DNA from: Posidonia oceanica
Lineage: Eukaryota > Streptophyta > Magnoliopsida > Alismatales > Posidoniaceae
Reading direction: 5' to 3'
Assembly (NCBI GenBank): GCA_037176725.1
Contig: JAZBRS010000057.1
Coordinates: 88,805,501-88,869,500 of the forward strand
Length of the DNA stretch: 64,000 bases
The notes beneath the pieces were generated by a model, which saw only the letters and a list, made by a program, of their open reading frames with translations, did no database searches and was not told the DNA's origin. The number at the start of each line of letters is the position of its first letter. Position 1 is the stretch's first letter. The position numbers and the translations under genes were made by a program. Shown here one piece after another: positions 54,440 through 64,000 of the stretch.

Positions 54440-55555
54440 GTATACCTATATAAGTCAAAGATTCGAGTAAAATCCATTTTTTTATGCTTGTGGTACATTC
54501 AAGTTGATCTATAATCCTTCTTGCTTGATTTGTGCATGCAGTTATTTGAATGGTGATTTTTTTTATCCTTCTGCATTTGTACTTCTTTTTTTTGGAGAAA
54601 AAAATCTTTTTTTTTTGTTTTAAGATCTTTATGGGTGTTAAGATCTTTTTTTTTGTGTTGCAAATGCAAATGTGGCTACAACTCGCTTAATTGATTTGTG
54701 ATTAACTTATAATTCATATATATTTTATTCTTCATATTTATTAATTGATGTATATAAATAATGCTACTCGAAGTATTTTGTGTAAATTTTGCAAAATTGT
54801 GGGGACTTAGAAAAAATTTAGAAAAAGGAGGGGAAAGAATAAATGTGCTAGAAAAGGAAAGAATTTTGTACAAAAAATGTGTGGAGCAACGTTGGAAATT
54901 TAAATTCAAGTTTTTATATATTTCCATACTTGGATAAATATCAGCTAACGACTGGAACAAACCAGATGAAATCCAAACTGATGTGGACGCCTCCCAAGCG
55001 CCCATTTGCACAACCAGCACCTCCCAGGCGCTCAGAGAGGATATTTTTAACTCAATCTTTGGTTGTTACGATCTTGTATTTGAAATTAAACTTTAAATTT
55101 TGTACTCGAATTTGTTTACGACGTAAGAAAGTCTTTGTAAGTCTATAAAATGACTATTTGTGTAGATCTAAGAGATCATCTTTCATCTTCTAGGCTTAGA
55201 CTTTTCATTTCTTGTATTTGGGAAGATCTTCAAGTGTTCCTCTAGTATAATCTCAGTATTTATCAATAAAGGTTTATTTTTCCTTCAATTATGTCTTTCA
55301 TTTCATGTCTTTTATTTGAGCTTTTATTTTCTGTTATCTTCATGAGTAGCTAAATTTCTAAATCTAGGGTTGAGATGAAATTCATATGAATTGGGATGTT
55401 ATGATTAAGTATTTTTCTTTCTCTTGTGCTCTGTTGCTATAATTATGTAGATCGGATGTATATTACATAAATCACTTATCATTCGATAAACTTTGATAGA
55501 CTAATATTGAATTAATCTTTTTAGCCTATGCTTCTTCTTCTTTTTCCTCCAATTA
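54440..55555 (+). other. Intergenic sequence with LTR- or transcript-end-like signals
   Basis: AT-rich. Contains GCCTCCCAAGCGCCCA / CACCTCCCAGGCGCTC (54990-55035), a TATA-like CTATAAAATGAC at 55142, and AATAAAGG at 55265 followed by T/C-rich sequence. This layout recalls a small copia LTR, but no ends or duplication were found. Confidence 0.35.
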
Positions 55556-55559
55556 CTTT

Positions 55560-57265
55560 GTTTTTTTTTGGGCTAAAATATTTTTTTTATAGATAATAGA
55601 ACTGAGTACAAAAGAAATGATACACCTCAAAAAGAGGATAAGGACCCATCAATCATCAGTCCTATGATTAGTCAGAAAAAACTCCTCTCCAAAACCCATG
55701 CCCTTAGGAAAAAGAAGAGGAAAAAAAGACTAATCAGTACTCCCTCTAGTTCGCAAACTAGGCAAACCCCATCTAGCAAGATTACAAATACCCCTGAATT
55801 CCCTAGGTAGATCTAAGAAATTAAAGTAAACTTGATTACAATGGAGACGTCCTCCCTCCTTGGCTAGATAGTTTGCAGCAAAATTTCCCTCCCTATAACA
55901 ATGAGAGTAGCAAACATTAAATCGATTTAAAATGCGCCGCCACCAAGTATAGCATCTCCAGCTAACAGAAATCTTCCTCTGTAACATAAGCACCACCTGC
56001 AAAGAACCAGACTGGACCTCAGCCACATCTATACCATGCTCCTCACATAGGATTAGCATATCCCAAATAGCTCTAATCTCAGATTCATTGTTAGTGATCT
56101 TGCCATAGAAAGAAGAAAAAGCAATTATAATATTGCCCCCCACATCTCTAACCAGTCCTCCACCTCCTGCTCCTGCCGATGAAGAAGAACCGTCAACATT
56201 AGCCTTCAACCCAATATATGGAGGGATCCACGAAACAGGTATGCAACAAGCATTGAGAGAAGCAGGCACAACGAAACCTGCAAGCCTCAAATCCGAAGCA
56301 TGCCCCCCCAAGAAGGAGAATCTCTTCTGGCCTAACAAAAAATTACACTCTCCAATAATGTCCATAGCAACAAGCCGCCATCTCCTGTATCTGTCAAAAT
56401 ACCTCCTGTTACACCGCTCCTTCCAAATGTGCCAGCATATTAAGCCAGGAAGAAGCCCAATTAAAGCATGCCTGTAAGAAGACATCCGATCAGAATCCTG
56501 CCAAGAAGAAATAGTATCTACCACATCTCCACAAACGTCCATATGGAGCATATGGCAGAAGAAAGCCCATATATTCAACCCCAAGTCCCCATGAAGAAGC
56601 AAATGGTTAAGAGACTCTATCTGTACATTGATACAACAATTGCATTTAGAAGCAAAAAGTACAGATCTAGATTGAACATTTTCATCCACAGAAACTGCAT
56701 TCCAAGCTATCTTCCATAGGAAAAGAGACATCTTGGCCGGCAAAATAGAAGACCAAATCCATCTCCACCTGTTATTATTCCGACTCCTATAAGAAATAAG
56801 AGACCAAGCACTTTTAATGGAGAAAGCATTAGATATAACCCAAGGCATAACCTCTATCAAGGATTTCCAATGAGGAGAAGCATATGTTGGACAAGAAACA
56901 TTCCACCAACATACCAAACCTTATACTTAGTAGCACAAAAAATGCTCCACAAGGTTTCTTTTAAAAGCAGCTTCCAGCAACTCTTAATCCTGAAAAGATA
57001 TTGCAAATCAGCAAACCGCTGGATGCCCAAACCCATTTCATGCAACGGCCTTGTAGAAATATCTCAACGCACCCAATGGTATTTCTTCTTACTTTCCATG
57101 TATCCCCATAAAAAATTCTCTCAAAAGCCTGTCTATATCATGAATAATATGCAGAGGAACTTTCATCATAGTCAATATGTGTAAGGGAATAGAGCAAAGA
57201 ACATTCTTAATCAAAGTAAGACGACCTGCCATACTCAGGAATCTATAACACCAGCCATCAATACG
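55560..57265 (-). mobile_element. L1-type LINE, 3' half, cut by the gypsy element
   Basis: On the minus strand, after the gypsy LTR boundary, the end of RT is seen (AGRLTLIKNVLCSIPLH and IIHDIDRLLREFF at 57235-57110). Then a frameshift, then KKKYHWVR and MHEMGLGIQRFADLQYLFRI at 57090-56985. The zf-RVT and RNase H frame follows at 55730-56917. The 3' UTR ends with A-rich ATAAAAAAAATATTTTAGCC around 55575-55600 and an A9 run at 55562-55570. The 5' part lies beyond the gypsy element, outside the window. Confidence 0.82.
55730..56917 (-). pseudogene. LINE zf-RVT and RNase H domains, 395 codons open, catalytic residues lost
   Basis: The longest uninterrupted frame in the window. Residues ~40-130 are the zf-RVT region (SAWSLISYRSR, PAKMSLFLWKIAWNAV, CNCCINVQIESLNHLLLHG). 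The last Cys of the usual HLLLHC is Gly. Residues ~235-370 are RNase H. The first Asp (KANVDGSSS) and the Glu (NNESEIRAI) are kept. The third acid is lost (QSGSLQVV, Asp to Gly) and the fourth is changed (AANYLAKEG, Asp to Asn). So RNase H would be inactive although the frame is open. The first residues continue from the broken linker upstream. Confidence 0.85.
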
Positions 57266-60200
57266 TGTAACACCCGGGAATTCATTTCTCTTGTAATTAT
57301 GCTTTTTAATGAATTCTTTGGCTTAGGTCGGGTGTTATTGGCCATGCAGGCTCCACTTGAGTTGTTGTGGGCCACATCTGTAGTTTGTGTGAGTCTCCAC
57401 CTGTATTGTTGTGATGGACTCCCACTTATGGTGGTTAGTGAGACAGATTGTGGTCTGGTCCCTAGCTTGTTCTCTCTCTCTTCCTCTCCCTTTCTTTCTC
57501 TCTCTTTCCATCTCTCTCTCTCCCTCCTTCCCTTTCTCTCTCTTTCCTTCCCACCCTCTCCCCCTCCCGTGCCCTCCCCCTCCTCTCTTCCCCTCCCCCC
57601 TCACGCGCGTGTCTCCCCTCCTTCCCCCGCGCGTGCGGTTCTCTCCCCCTCTCCCCCCCCGCTCGTGCCCACTCCCCCTCCCCTCCTCCTCACACCTGTG
57701 CCCTAGCCAGCCGGCGCATCTTCCTCCTCCTCCCCCTCTCCTTCCTCTCCCTCCCTCCTCCTTTCCCCTTTCTCTCCCCTCCCGTCCTCTCCTTCCTCTT
57801 GCCTTCCTCCATTGGTGGTGGCTGTGGTGGTGGCCGGCGTGCTGTGGCGGCCGGCGGTGGTGCGGCGAGCTCCGGTCGTCGTCCTGGTGGAGCGGCTTGT
57901 GGAGCTCGGTGTGCGTGTGGATCGCCGATGGACGGGGGTTGTCTCTCTGTCTCAAGGTACACGTCTCGCCCTAGGAGCTTAAATATTTAGATATTGCCTT
58001 GCATGTGTCCCTTGCCATGTTTTGTATGTTATATTTGAGTTTGGCAATTTTTAGGGATTTATATGCATTTAGGCGAATTTATTTGGCTTCAGTGGGTTTA
58101 TGACTTGAATGTGGTTTTCCGCTGTTTGATGAGGTTGTATACTCTCAAACGGCTTCAATATGATTTAATTGTGTACCTTGCCATGTTTATATGTTATGGT
58201 AGAGGTTTGGTAATTTTTAGAGATTTTATGTGGTTTTTGGCCGAATATATGGCCTGAATGACTTCAATGCTATTATTGTGGTTTTCCGGTGGATTCCGGT
58301 GTTTTGGGCCGTGGATTGAGGCGATTGTGTTTTGTTTGGGTTGCTTGAGCGGATGTGCTCGCTTCCATGTGTTGCACGCTTGGTTTGGCGTGGATTTGAT
58401 AGTGTTTTGAGATTTTTATAGAAAATAGCTTGAATATTGGTTTTCCGGTGTTTTCTTGGATTACGTGCCTCGGAATGCCATATTGAGTATATGGTTGCAT
58501 TCCTTGTTGAATTCCGGAGATTCTGGTATATGGCACGCTAGTTTTAGAGTTTGATTCGAGTGTTTTAGGTGTTAAGTCAGTTTTATAAGTTTTCTGCCCT
58601 GTTCTGGTTCGACACGACCTTTTTGGTCGGTCTGCCGGTTTCTGGGGGAAATCGGTACACCGATGTGATATCGGTGTCACATTTTTCTGTCAGATTTAGA
58701 CCAGGACCTGATTTCGGTCAACCAATATTAATCGGTCTGCCATTTTCCGGGTTCGATCGGTCGACCGGTGGATTTAGTTCCACCGAAACAGGGATTTTCG
58801 GTATGACTGATGTGATATCGGTCTGCCGATCATTGTGCGGACCGGTCGGCCGATGGATTTGGTTCCACCAAAACAGGGATTTTCGGTCGACTAGTGGGAT
58901 TTCTGGTCTACCGATTTTGGTCTAGGATGCTCTCCTGGGCTTGTTTTCCAATGTGGTTTCCTCAGTTAGTTTGAGGGCTTATTATGCTATAGCCCATGAT
59001 ATTTGATAAATGTTTTCAAAGAGATTTTTAAGGAAAAATATGAATGGTTTGCAAATGATTTTGTCGAAGTTTTCCGTGGCCGAAAACCTAGGAGTTGTGT
59101 TGGCTGGACCCAGGGATGCGACGGCGTTCCTGGTGTGTCGCACACTTCGCCTGGGTTGAGGTTTAAGGATCGGGGTGCCGACCGTACCTAGTGGTATCGT
59201 AGCAGCGGACTCGGAAGGTATGATACTCCTGCGTAGCTGGGCGTGATACCCTAGTTGTTACGGGCATCGGGACTCGCCTGGTTTTGCGTGCTGGCTGAGC
59301 CTAGGGGTTGGAGCCTCTAGTAGTTCGGAGCACTGAGTTGAGGTTGCTGTATATTAGGCGTGCCCTGTGGTTTGTCCTGAGTGAGGACAGCTTGTCAAGT
59401 TTGGGTGAGTAGCTTTCCCTGGTGGGGGATTGCTTTTGAGGTGTCTCTAGTGACGAGATGCTGGGACGGACACGCTCCTCCACAGGGCAGGTGTTCGTGG
59501 CAGTGCAGTGAGCTGCAGGGGTGAGTCCCTGGCTACTGCTTGAGGCCAGGTCAGTTGCTTGGCGCCAGGCAACATGATCAGTTGTGGTTTTGTGCCCGTG
59601 AGGTTGTGTTTTGCTTGTTGCTGGCTGTATTGGGCCTTGAGCTTTGCCTAAGTTTGGGCTTTGTGAGTTTTGCTGTTGTTGGACCATATTAGGCTAGTTG
59701 CTTTCCGCTTGTGTATGGCGTGAGATTGTGGGTTGTGTTTTGGACCGTATTGGGCCAAATGTTTTCCCACCTAGTTATTGTGTGTGGTTTTGGTTTGAGC
59801 TTTGGGCCGGTGGACCATTATATTGATTGAGATTTAGTTTTGCGAGGTATTTCCGCCTTGTCTTAGGCAGTAGGCCGAGTGTTTTTCCAGCCTGAGAGGT
59901 TGGAGGGTTTTGAGTGGTTTTGAGGTTTTGAGCCGGTGGGTCGTGGCTTTGTGAATATTTTTGTAAACATCTGTCTTCCTTAGTTTTAGCTTGTGGGCTT
60001 TGGGAAGGGTGTTTTACTGATTATATTGCTTGTTGTGGACCCAGACTTTTGGGGTTTTATCGGTTGTATCGTATTTGAGGTTTTACGCCGGTTTCTCGCG
60101 TGGTTTTTGCGAGGTGTGTGCTGGGTGACGATTTCTAGGTCACTCACGTGTGCTTTGTGTGGTTTGCAGGTGCAGATGATTAGCTGGTTTAGAGTTATAG

Positions 60201-60351
60201 TGTATATAGTGGGAGTCACGTAGCTGTCCACTGCAGATTCCTAACATTGATATTTGTTGTTAGCCCAGTGGTTTGTTGAAATGTTGTATTTAATTAAAAT
60301 TTTAAATTTGTTGGGCTTTAGGTTTTGTTGGTAGTGACTTGGGTCATTATA
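57266..60351 (+). repeat. Gypsy 5' LTR, 3086 bp
   Basis: The LTR end is set just before the primer site, where the sequence reads GGGTCATTATA (expected ACA, here mutated). It holds a CT-rich block (57465-57800), GGCGG-rich sequence (57820-57900), and a repeat of ACCGGTCGxCCGxTGG with CAGGGATTTTCGGT (58755-58900). Frames inside the CT block are low-complexity artefacts. Confidence 0.8.
58600..58925 (+). repeat. Imperfect ~95-bp repeats with GGTCTGCCGAT/ACCGGT words
   Basis: GATTTxGTTCCACCxAAACA and GGGATTTTCGGT recur at about 58770 and 58855, preceded each time by ACCGGTCGxCCGxTGG. GATATCGGT also recurs (58668, 58817). Within the 5' LTR. Confidence 0.65.
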
Positions 60352-60355
60352 GGTT

Positions 60356-60367
60356 TGGTATCAGAGC
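60356..60367 (+). other. Gypsy primer binding site
   Basis: TGGTATCAGAGC, exact complement of the plant initiator tRNA-Met 3' end, five bases after the LTR. Confidence 0.9.
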
Positions 60368-60524
60368 CCAGGTTCACTAGGTTGCACTAGCCTAGGAGTG
60401 GTTAGTCTAGTGACTCTATAAGAAATTGCATATCATGATTGAGTCTGCACCTGTTGTTTGGCATATATTGTTGCTTGTCTTATTAGCTGTGGTGTAGGTT
60501 TTGTTGCTTCTCCTCCGATTCAGC

Positions 60525-61710
60525 ATGTCTCGCCGTGGTCGTCGAAAGGATAAGGCCCCTACTGAGGAACCTAGCTCTCGATAGGAGAGTGGTTGGCAGG
60601 ACGTGCACACAGAGTTGCGAGGCTAGATGCGTGGGATCTCTCAAGCTTTTGGCAAGAGTGGCCTTGGTAGAGCGTTTGAGGGAGATTTGTGGCTTCGCCA
60701 ATTGAGCAAGCTCCACCCGCCGACGTTCAAGAGTATTGGCACTCCTGAGGAAAGCGAGGCATGACTGCGAAGGATTGAGAAGTTGTTAGATAATTTGGCA
60801 TACCCAGAGGAGCACTGGGTGCAGTTGGCCGCCTTTCAGCTCGACGGTGATGCCGATGAGTGGTGGAGAGCCACCAGGCCGCTGAAGTTCCCGAATTCTA
60901 TAACGGTCGACATCAAGTGGAAGGACTTCGAGGCTGCATTCTATGAGAAGTACTTCCCGAGCCATGTGAGGAGCCGATTCGACCGAGAGTTCCGGAGTCT
61001 GCAATAGGGCAGGATGTCGGTGGTTGAGTATGAAGCCTTTTTTGCCCGGTTGGAGAGGTTCGCCCAGGCCTTTGATTCTGAGGAAAGGTGGGCGGAGAGA
61101 TTTCTGGAAGGCCTTCAACCCAACTTGAGGGTGAAGGTGATGGGCTGCTAATGTGCGACGGTAGCTGAGGTTGTCCAGATGGCTTCCCGCTTTGAAGAGG
61201 AGTATAACCAATATGTGAGTGGTCACTCCAAGGGGAAGGCCAAGTTGCCCTTCACTTCCCGGTTTTCTATCTCTAGTCCACCGAGTTCCAGTGGTATGAG
61301 TAGCCCAAGGAAGAGAAAGAAGGACAGATCTAACGGTGGTTCTGGTGCCCGGCGTAGTTTTGCTCGAGGTGGTGATGCTGGCCCTGCCTCCAGCGCCCGG
61401 CACAGCTTTGCAGGAGTTGGTAGCACCGGTCCGAGTCAGACTGCTTCGAGTGGACAGGGTAGCGCTTAGTGTTTCCAGTGTGGCCAGACGGGTCACTTTG
61501 CAGCGCACTGTCCTTGAGCACAGCAGGTGACGAATCGGAGCAGAGTGGTGTGCTACAACTGTGGGAGATCGGGACATGTGCAGAGGATGTGCCCGAATCC
61601 TCCCAAGCGAGCGGGGAATGTGCCACAGCAGCCGACCCGGGAGTGTGTGTTTACCGTTTCAGCTCCCGATTGTGGGCCCTCTAGTAATGTTGTAGAGGAT
61701 AAGTCCTCGT
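60525..61710 (+). pseudogene. Gypsy gag with two CCHC zinc knuckles, stops but no frameshift
   Basis: The ATG at 60525 begins SRRGRRKDKAPTEEPSSR. The Retrotrans_gag domain spans 60780-61150 (VQLAAFQLDGDADEWW, KWKDFEAAFYEKYFP, SVVEYEAFFARLERFAQAF). A Ser-rich linker leads to CFQCGQTGHFAAHC (61470-61511) and CYNCGRSGHVQRMC (61551-61592), both C-x2-C-x4-H-x4-C. About eight in-frame stops occur, and the reading frame itself is unbroken from 60525 to the deletion point near 61710. Confidence 0.88.
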
Positions 61711-63370
61711 AGTTTCCTTTGGGTGGAGTATCTTAAGGACTATGATTTCAGTTTGTCCTACCACCCTAGGAAGGCCAACGTGGTCGCCGATGCTCTAAGT
61801 CGGCGTACGCACGTCATGGCTAGCCTGATGGTCAAGGAGTGAACCATGTTGGAGGATCTGGCTGACTGTGGACTCAAGAGACTACATCGGGGAGCAGGCG
61901 GTGCCTATATGGCGAGCTTGTCTGTTCGTCACAAGCTAGTGGAGTTCATTATTGCTTGTCAGCAGACAGATTCCTTCTTTCAGGCGACTGCTGAGAAGTT
62001 GCATGCTGGGGAAGCGCCGGACTTTTCTCTTGGCGTACATGGGGAGCTGAGGTTTGATCAGCGCTTGTTTGTGCCCCAGTACGAGGAGGCCATGCGGAGG
62101 TTACTAGATGAAGCTCATAGATCCAAGTACACCGTCTACCCAGGATCCACGAAGATGTATCGGGATATGAAGTAGAATTTTTGGTGGTCTGGCATGAAGA
62201 GAGAAGTTGCTGACTATGTGGCAAGGTGTGTGACCTGCCAGCTAGTCAAGGCAGAGCATCAGAGACCTGGAGGAACTCTATAGCCTTTGAGTATACCGGA
62301 ATGGAAATGGGAGCACATCTCTATAGATTTTGTGACTGGGTTGCCGTATTCTTCGAGGAAGAACGACACTGTGTGGGTGATCGTTGATCGGCTAACCAAG
62401 TCAGCTCATTTTCTTGCTATCCGAGTGAATCTTCCTTTACGGCGATTGGCAGAACTATACGTATCGAAGATCGTTCGGCTGCATGGTGTTCCTGTATCCA
62501 TTGTGTCTGATAGAGACACGCGGTTTACCTCGAGGTTCTGGAAGACTCTGCAGGACGCTTTTGGCACGGTACTCGATTTCAGTATAGCTTTTCATCCTCA
62601 GTCGGATGGTCAGATAGAGAGGACTATCCAGACTCTGGAGGATATGTTGAGAGCTTGTGCCTTGGATTTGCAAGGAAGTTGGGAGGACCACCTACCGTTG
62701 GTTGAGTTTGCTTACAATAATAGCTACCACTCTAGCATCGGGATGGCACCATATGAGGCTCTGTATGGTAGGCCCTGCAGATCCCTGGTTTGCTGGAGTG
62801 AGGTAGGTGAGAGGCAGCTTCTTGGTCCGGAGTTTGTGCAGCAGTATGCGGACAAGGTGGACTTGATCCGCAGAAGGCTTCTGACTGCATAGAGTCGGCA
62901 GAAGAGTTATGCTGACCAAAGGCGGAGACCGTTGGAGTTTCTGGTAGGAGACTTTGTGTTCTTGAATGTTTCACCGACCAAAGGCATGAAGAGGTTTGGC
63001 AAGCGTGGAAAGCTGAGTCTCCGCTATATTGGCCCGTACCAGATCACGCAGAGGGTTGGTGAAGTTGCCTATAGATTGGCCCTACCACCAGAGTTGTCGG
63101 CAGTGCACAGCGTGTTCCACATCTCCATGCTGAGGAAGTGTCTGGCTGATGTTTCATAGGTGATCCCTGTTCAGTTAGAGGTGCTCCAGGAAGATCTCTC
63201 CTTTGTTGAGGAGGTTGTCCAGATTGTTGATCGCAGAGAACAGGTGTTGCAGAATAAGGTGATTCCGCTGGTTCTTGTGAAATGACAGCATCATGGAGCA
63301 GAAGAGGCCACTTGGGAGCACAAGGATGGTATCCTTGTTCGGTACCCGCACCTTTTCGCTTACCCTTAAT
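61711..63370 (+). pseudogene. Gypsy pol remnant: RNase H end, integrase, chromodomain
   Basis: Begins at the deletion scar with [10 protein letters not shown] and [11 protein letters not shown], the end of RNase H. The integrase zinc finger keeps CVTC but its second His is Tyr (TVYPGSTK). The integrase core has the three acids: SIDFVTGLP (62326), SDRDTRFTSRFW (62509) and the Glu in SDGQIERTIQTLEDM (62603). Then come APYEALYGRPC, RYIGPYQI, HSVFHISMLRKC and a chromodomain-like region at 63160-63369 (EEVVQIVDRREQVLQNK, EEATWE). About five stops, no frameshift. Confidence 0.88.
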
Positions 63371-63403
63371 TTCAGGGGTAAAATCCTTTTTAAGTGTTTA
63401 TAA

Positions 63404-64000
63404 TGTAACACCCGGGAATTCATTTCTCTTATAATTATGCTTTTTAATGAATTCCTTGGCTTGGATCGGGTGTTATTAGCTTTGCAGGCCCCACTTGAGT
63501 TGTTGTGGGTCCCATCTGTGGTTTGTATGGGTCTTCACCTGTATTGCTGTGCTGGACTCCCATATGTGGTGGTTGGTGGGACAGATTGTGGTGTGGTCCT
63601 GGCTTGTTCTCTCTCTCTTCCTCTCCCTTTCTTTCTCTCTCTCTCTCCCTCTCTCTCTCTCTCCCTCCTTCCCTCTCTCTCTCTTTCCTTCCCACCCTCT
63701 CCCCCTCATGTGCCCTTCCCCTCCTCTCTTCCCCTCCCCCCCTCACGCGCGTGTCTCCCCTCCTTCCCCTGTGCGTGCGGTTCTCTCCCCTTCTCTCCCC
63801 CGCTCGTGCTCGCTCCCCCTCCCCTCCTCCTCGCACCCGTGCCCTAGCCAGCTGGTGCATCTTCCTCCTCCTCCCCCTCTCCTTCCTCTCCCTCCCTCCT
63901 CCTTTCCCCTTTCTCCCCCCTCCCGTCCTCTCCTTCCTCTTCCCTTCCTCCGTTGGTGGTGGCTGTGGTGGTGGCCGGCGTGCGGTGGCGGCCGGTGGTG
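63404..64000 (+). repeat. Gypsy 3' LTR, first 597 bp
   Basis: Colinear with 57266-57862, including CT-rich block and GTGGCGGCCGG. It runs off the window edge. Confidence 0.88.

Larger units (their letters stand above)
57266..64000 (+). mobile_element. Ty3/gypsy chromovirus with ~3.1-kb LTRs, internal deletion, 3' LTR cut by window
   Basis: LTRs start TGTAACACCCGGGAATTC at 57266 and 63404. Internal order is primer site (60356), gag (60525), two zinc knuckles, deletion of protease/RT/RNase H, integrase, chromodomain. The integrase-plus-chromodomain layout and TGTAACACCC start fit the Tekay/Del clade. The first ~210 bp of the two LTRs differ at roughly one base in eight by eye, so the insertion is old. 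It interrupts the LINE at 55560-57265. The 5-bp target on the left would be ATACG, and its partner is outside the window. Confidence 0.9.

Noticed and set aside
57335..57974. Long overlapping frames on both strands in the CT-rich part of the gypsy LTR
   Set aside because: They come from (CTCTCT)n and CCTCC repeats, have extreme Ser/Pro/Leu or Arg/Gly composition in every frame, and recur in the 3' LTR.
1..64000. tRNA, rRNA or other structural RNA genes
   Set aside because: No cloverleaf with A and B boxes was recognised. The TGGTATCAGAGC-like sites are retrotransposon primer sites.

Overview
This window is nuclear DNA from a TE-rich flowering plant. The species cannot be named from the sequence. 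The evidence is a spliced, plant-type WD40 gene with GT-AG introns, BED-finger hAT transposases, Ty1/copia and chromodomain Ty3/gypsy elements, L1-type LINEs with zf-RVT and RNase H regions, and a Pack-MULE carrying a piece of a plant PB1 gene.

The backbone is a single host gene on the minus strand, a WDR6/Trm734-like WD40 protein. It starts at 53611 and runs leftward through 14 coding exons (2435 coding bases, 811 complete codons) to 8076. All exon phases join cleanly and every inferred junction is GT-AG. The C-terminal third is not in the window, so intron 14 is longer than 8 kb and the gene exceeds 45.5 kb. Seven introns are small (67-148 bp). The other six complete introns are large (1.9, 2.2, 5.7, 6.3, 11.4 and 14.9 kb) and hold most of the transposons.

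Layout, left to right. 1-8075: intron 14, with hAT copy 1 (nested MITE in its first coding codons) and an LTR-like fragment. 8255-19643: intron 13, with a LINE tail, a 203-bp MITE, a complete copia element and a second type of hAT. 20297-25976: intron 10, with a tandem duplication split by a solo LTR that holds a 221-bp MITE, then a hAT derivative. 26585-41511: intron 8, with an L1 LINE broken by two DNA elements, one of which holds a further hAT MITE, then hAT copy 2 split by a 3.3-kb LTR unit. 41922-43846: intron 6, with a LINE fragment. 44325-50650: intron 4, with hAT copy 3, a gypsy gag remnant and a LINE 3' tail. 50734-52955: intron 3, with the Pack-MULE. 53612-55560: gene-proximal 5' sequence. 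55560-57265: a LINE 3' half, cut by a Ty3/gypsy chromovirus that runs off the right edge.

Many insertions could be dated relative to each other because target-site duplications (TSDs) are visible: GGTTA (copia), ATTAT (LTR unit), GCAAT/GCAAC (solo LTR), GTGTCTAG, GTTCAAGG, GTTATGAT/GCTATGAT, GTGCCAAG/GTGCTAAG, GGTAGGAC/GGTAGGGC and CTTATGAA/CTTATGAT (hAT-type), and ATAAATAAA (Pack-MULE). No transposase or reverse transcriptase here is intact. No RNA gene, CRISPR array or prokaryotic feature was seen.
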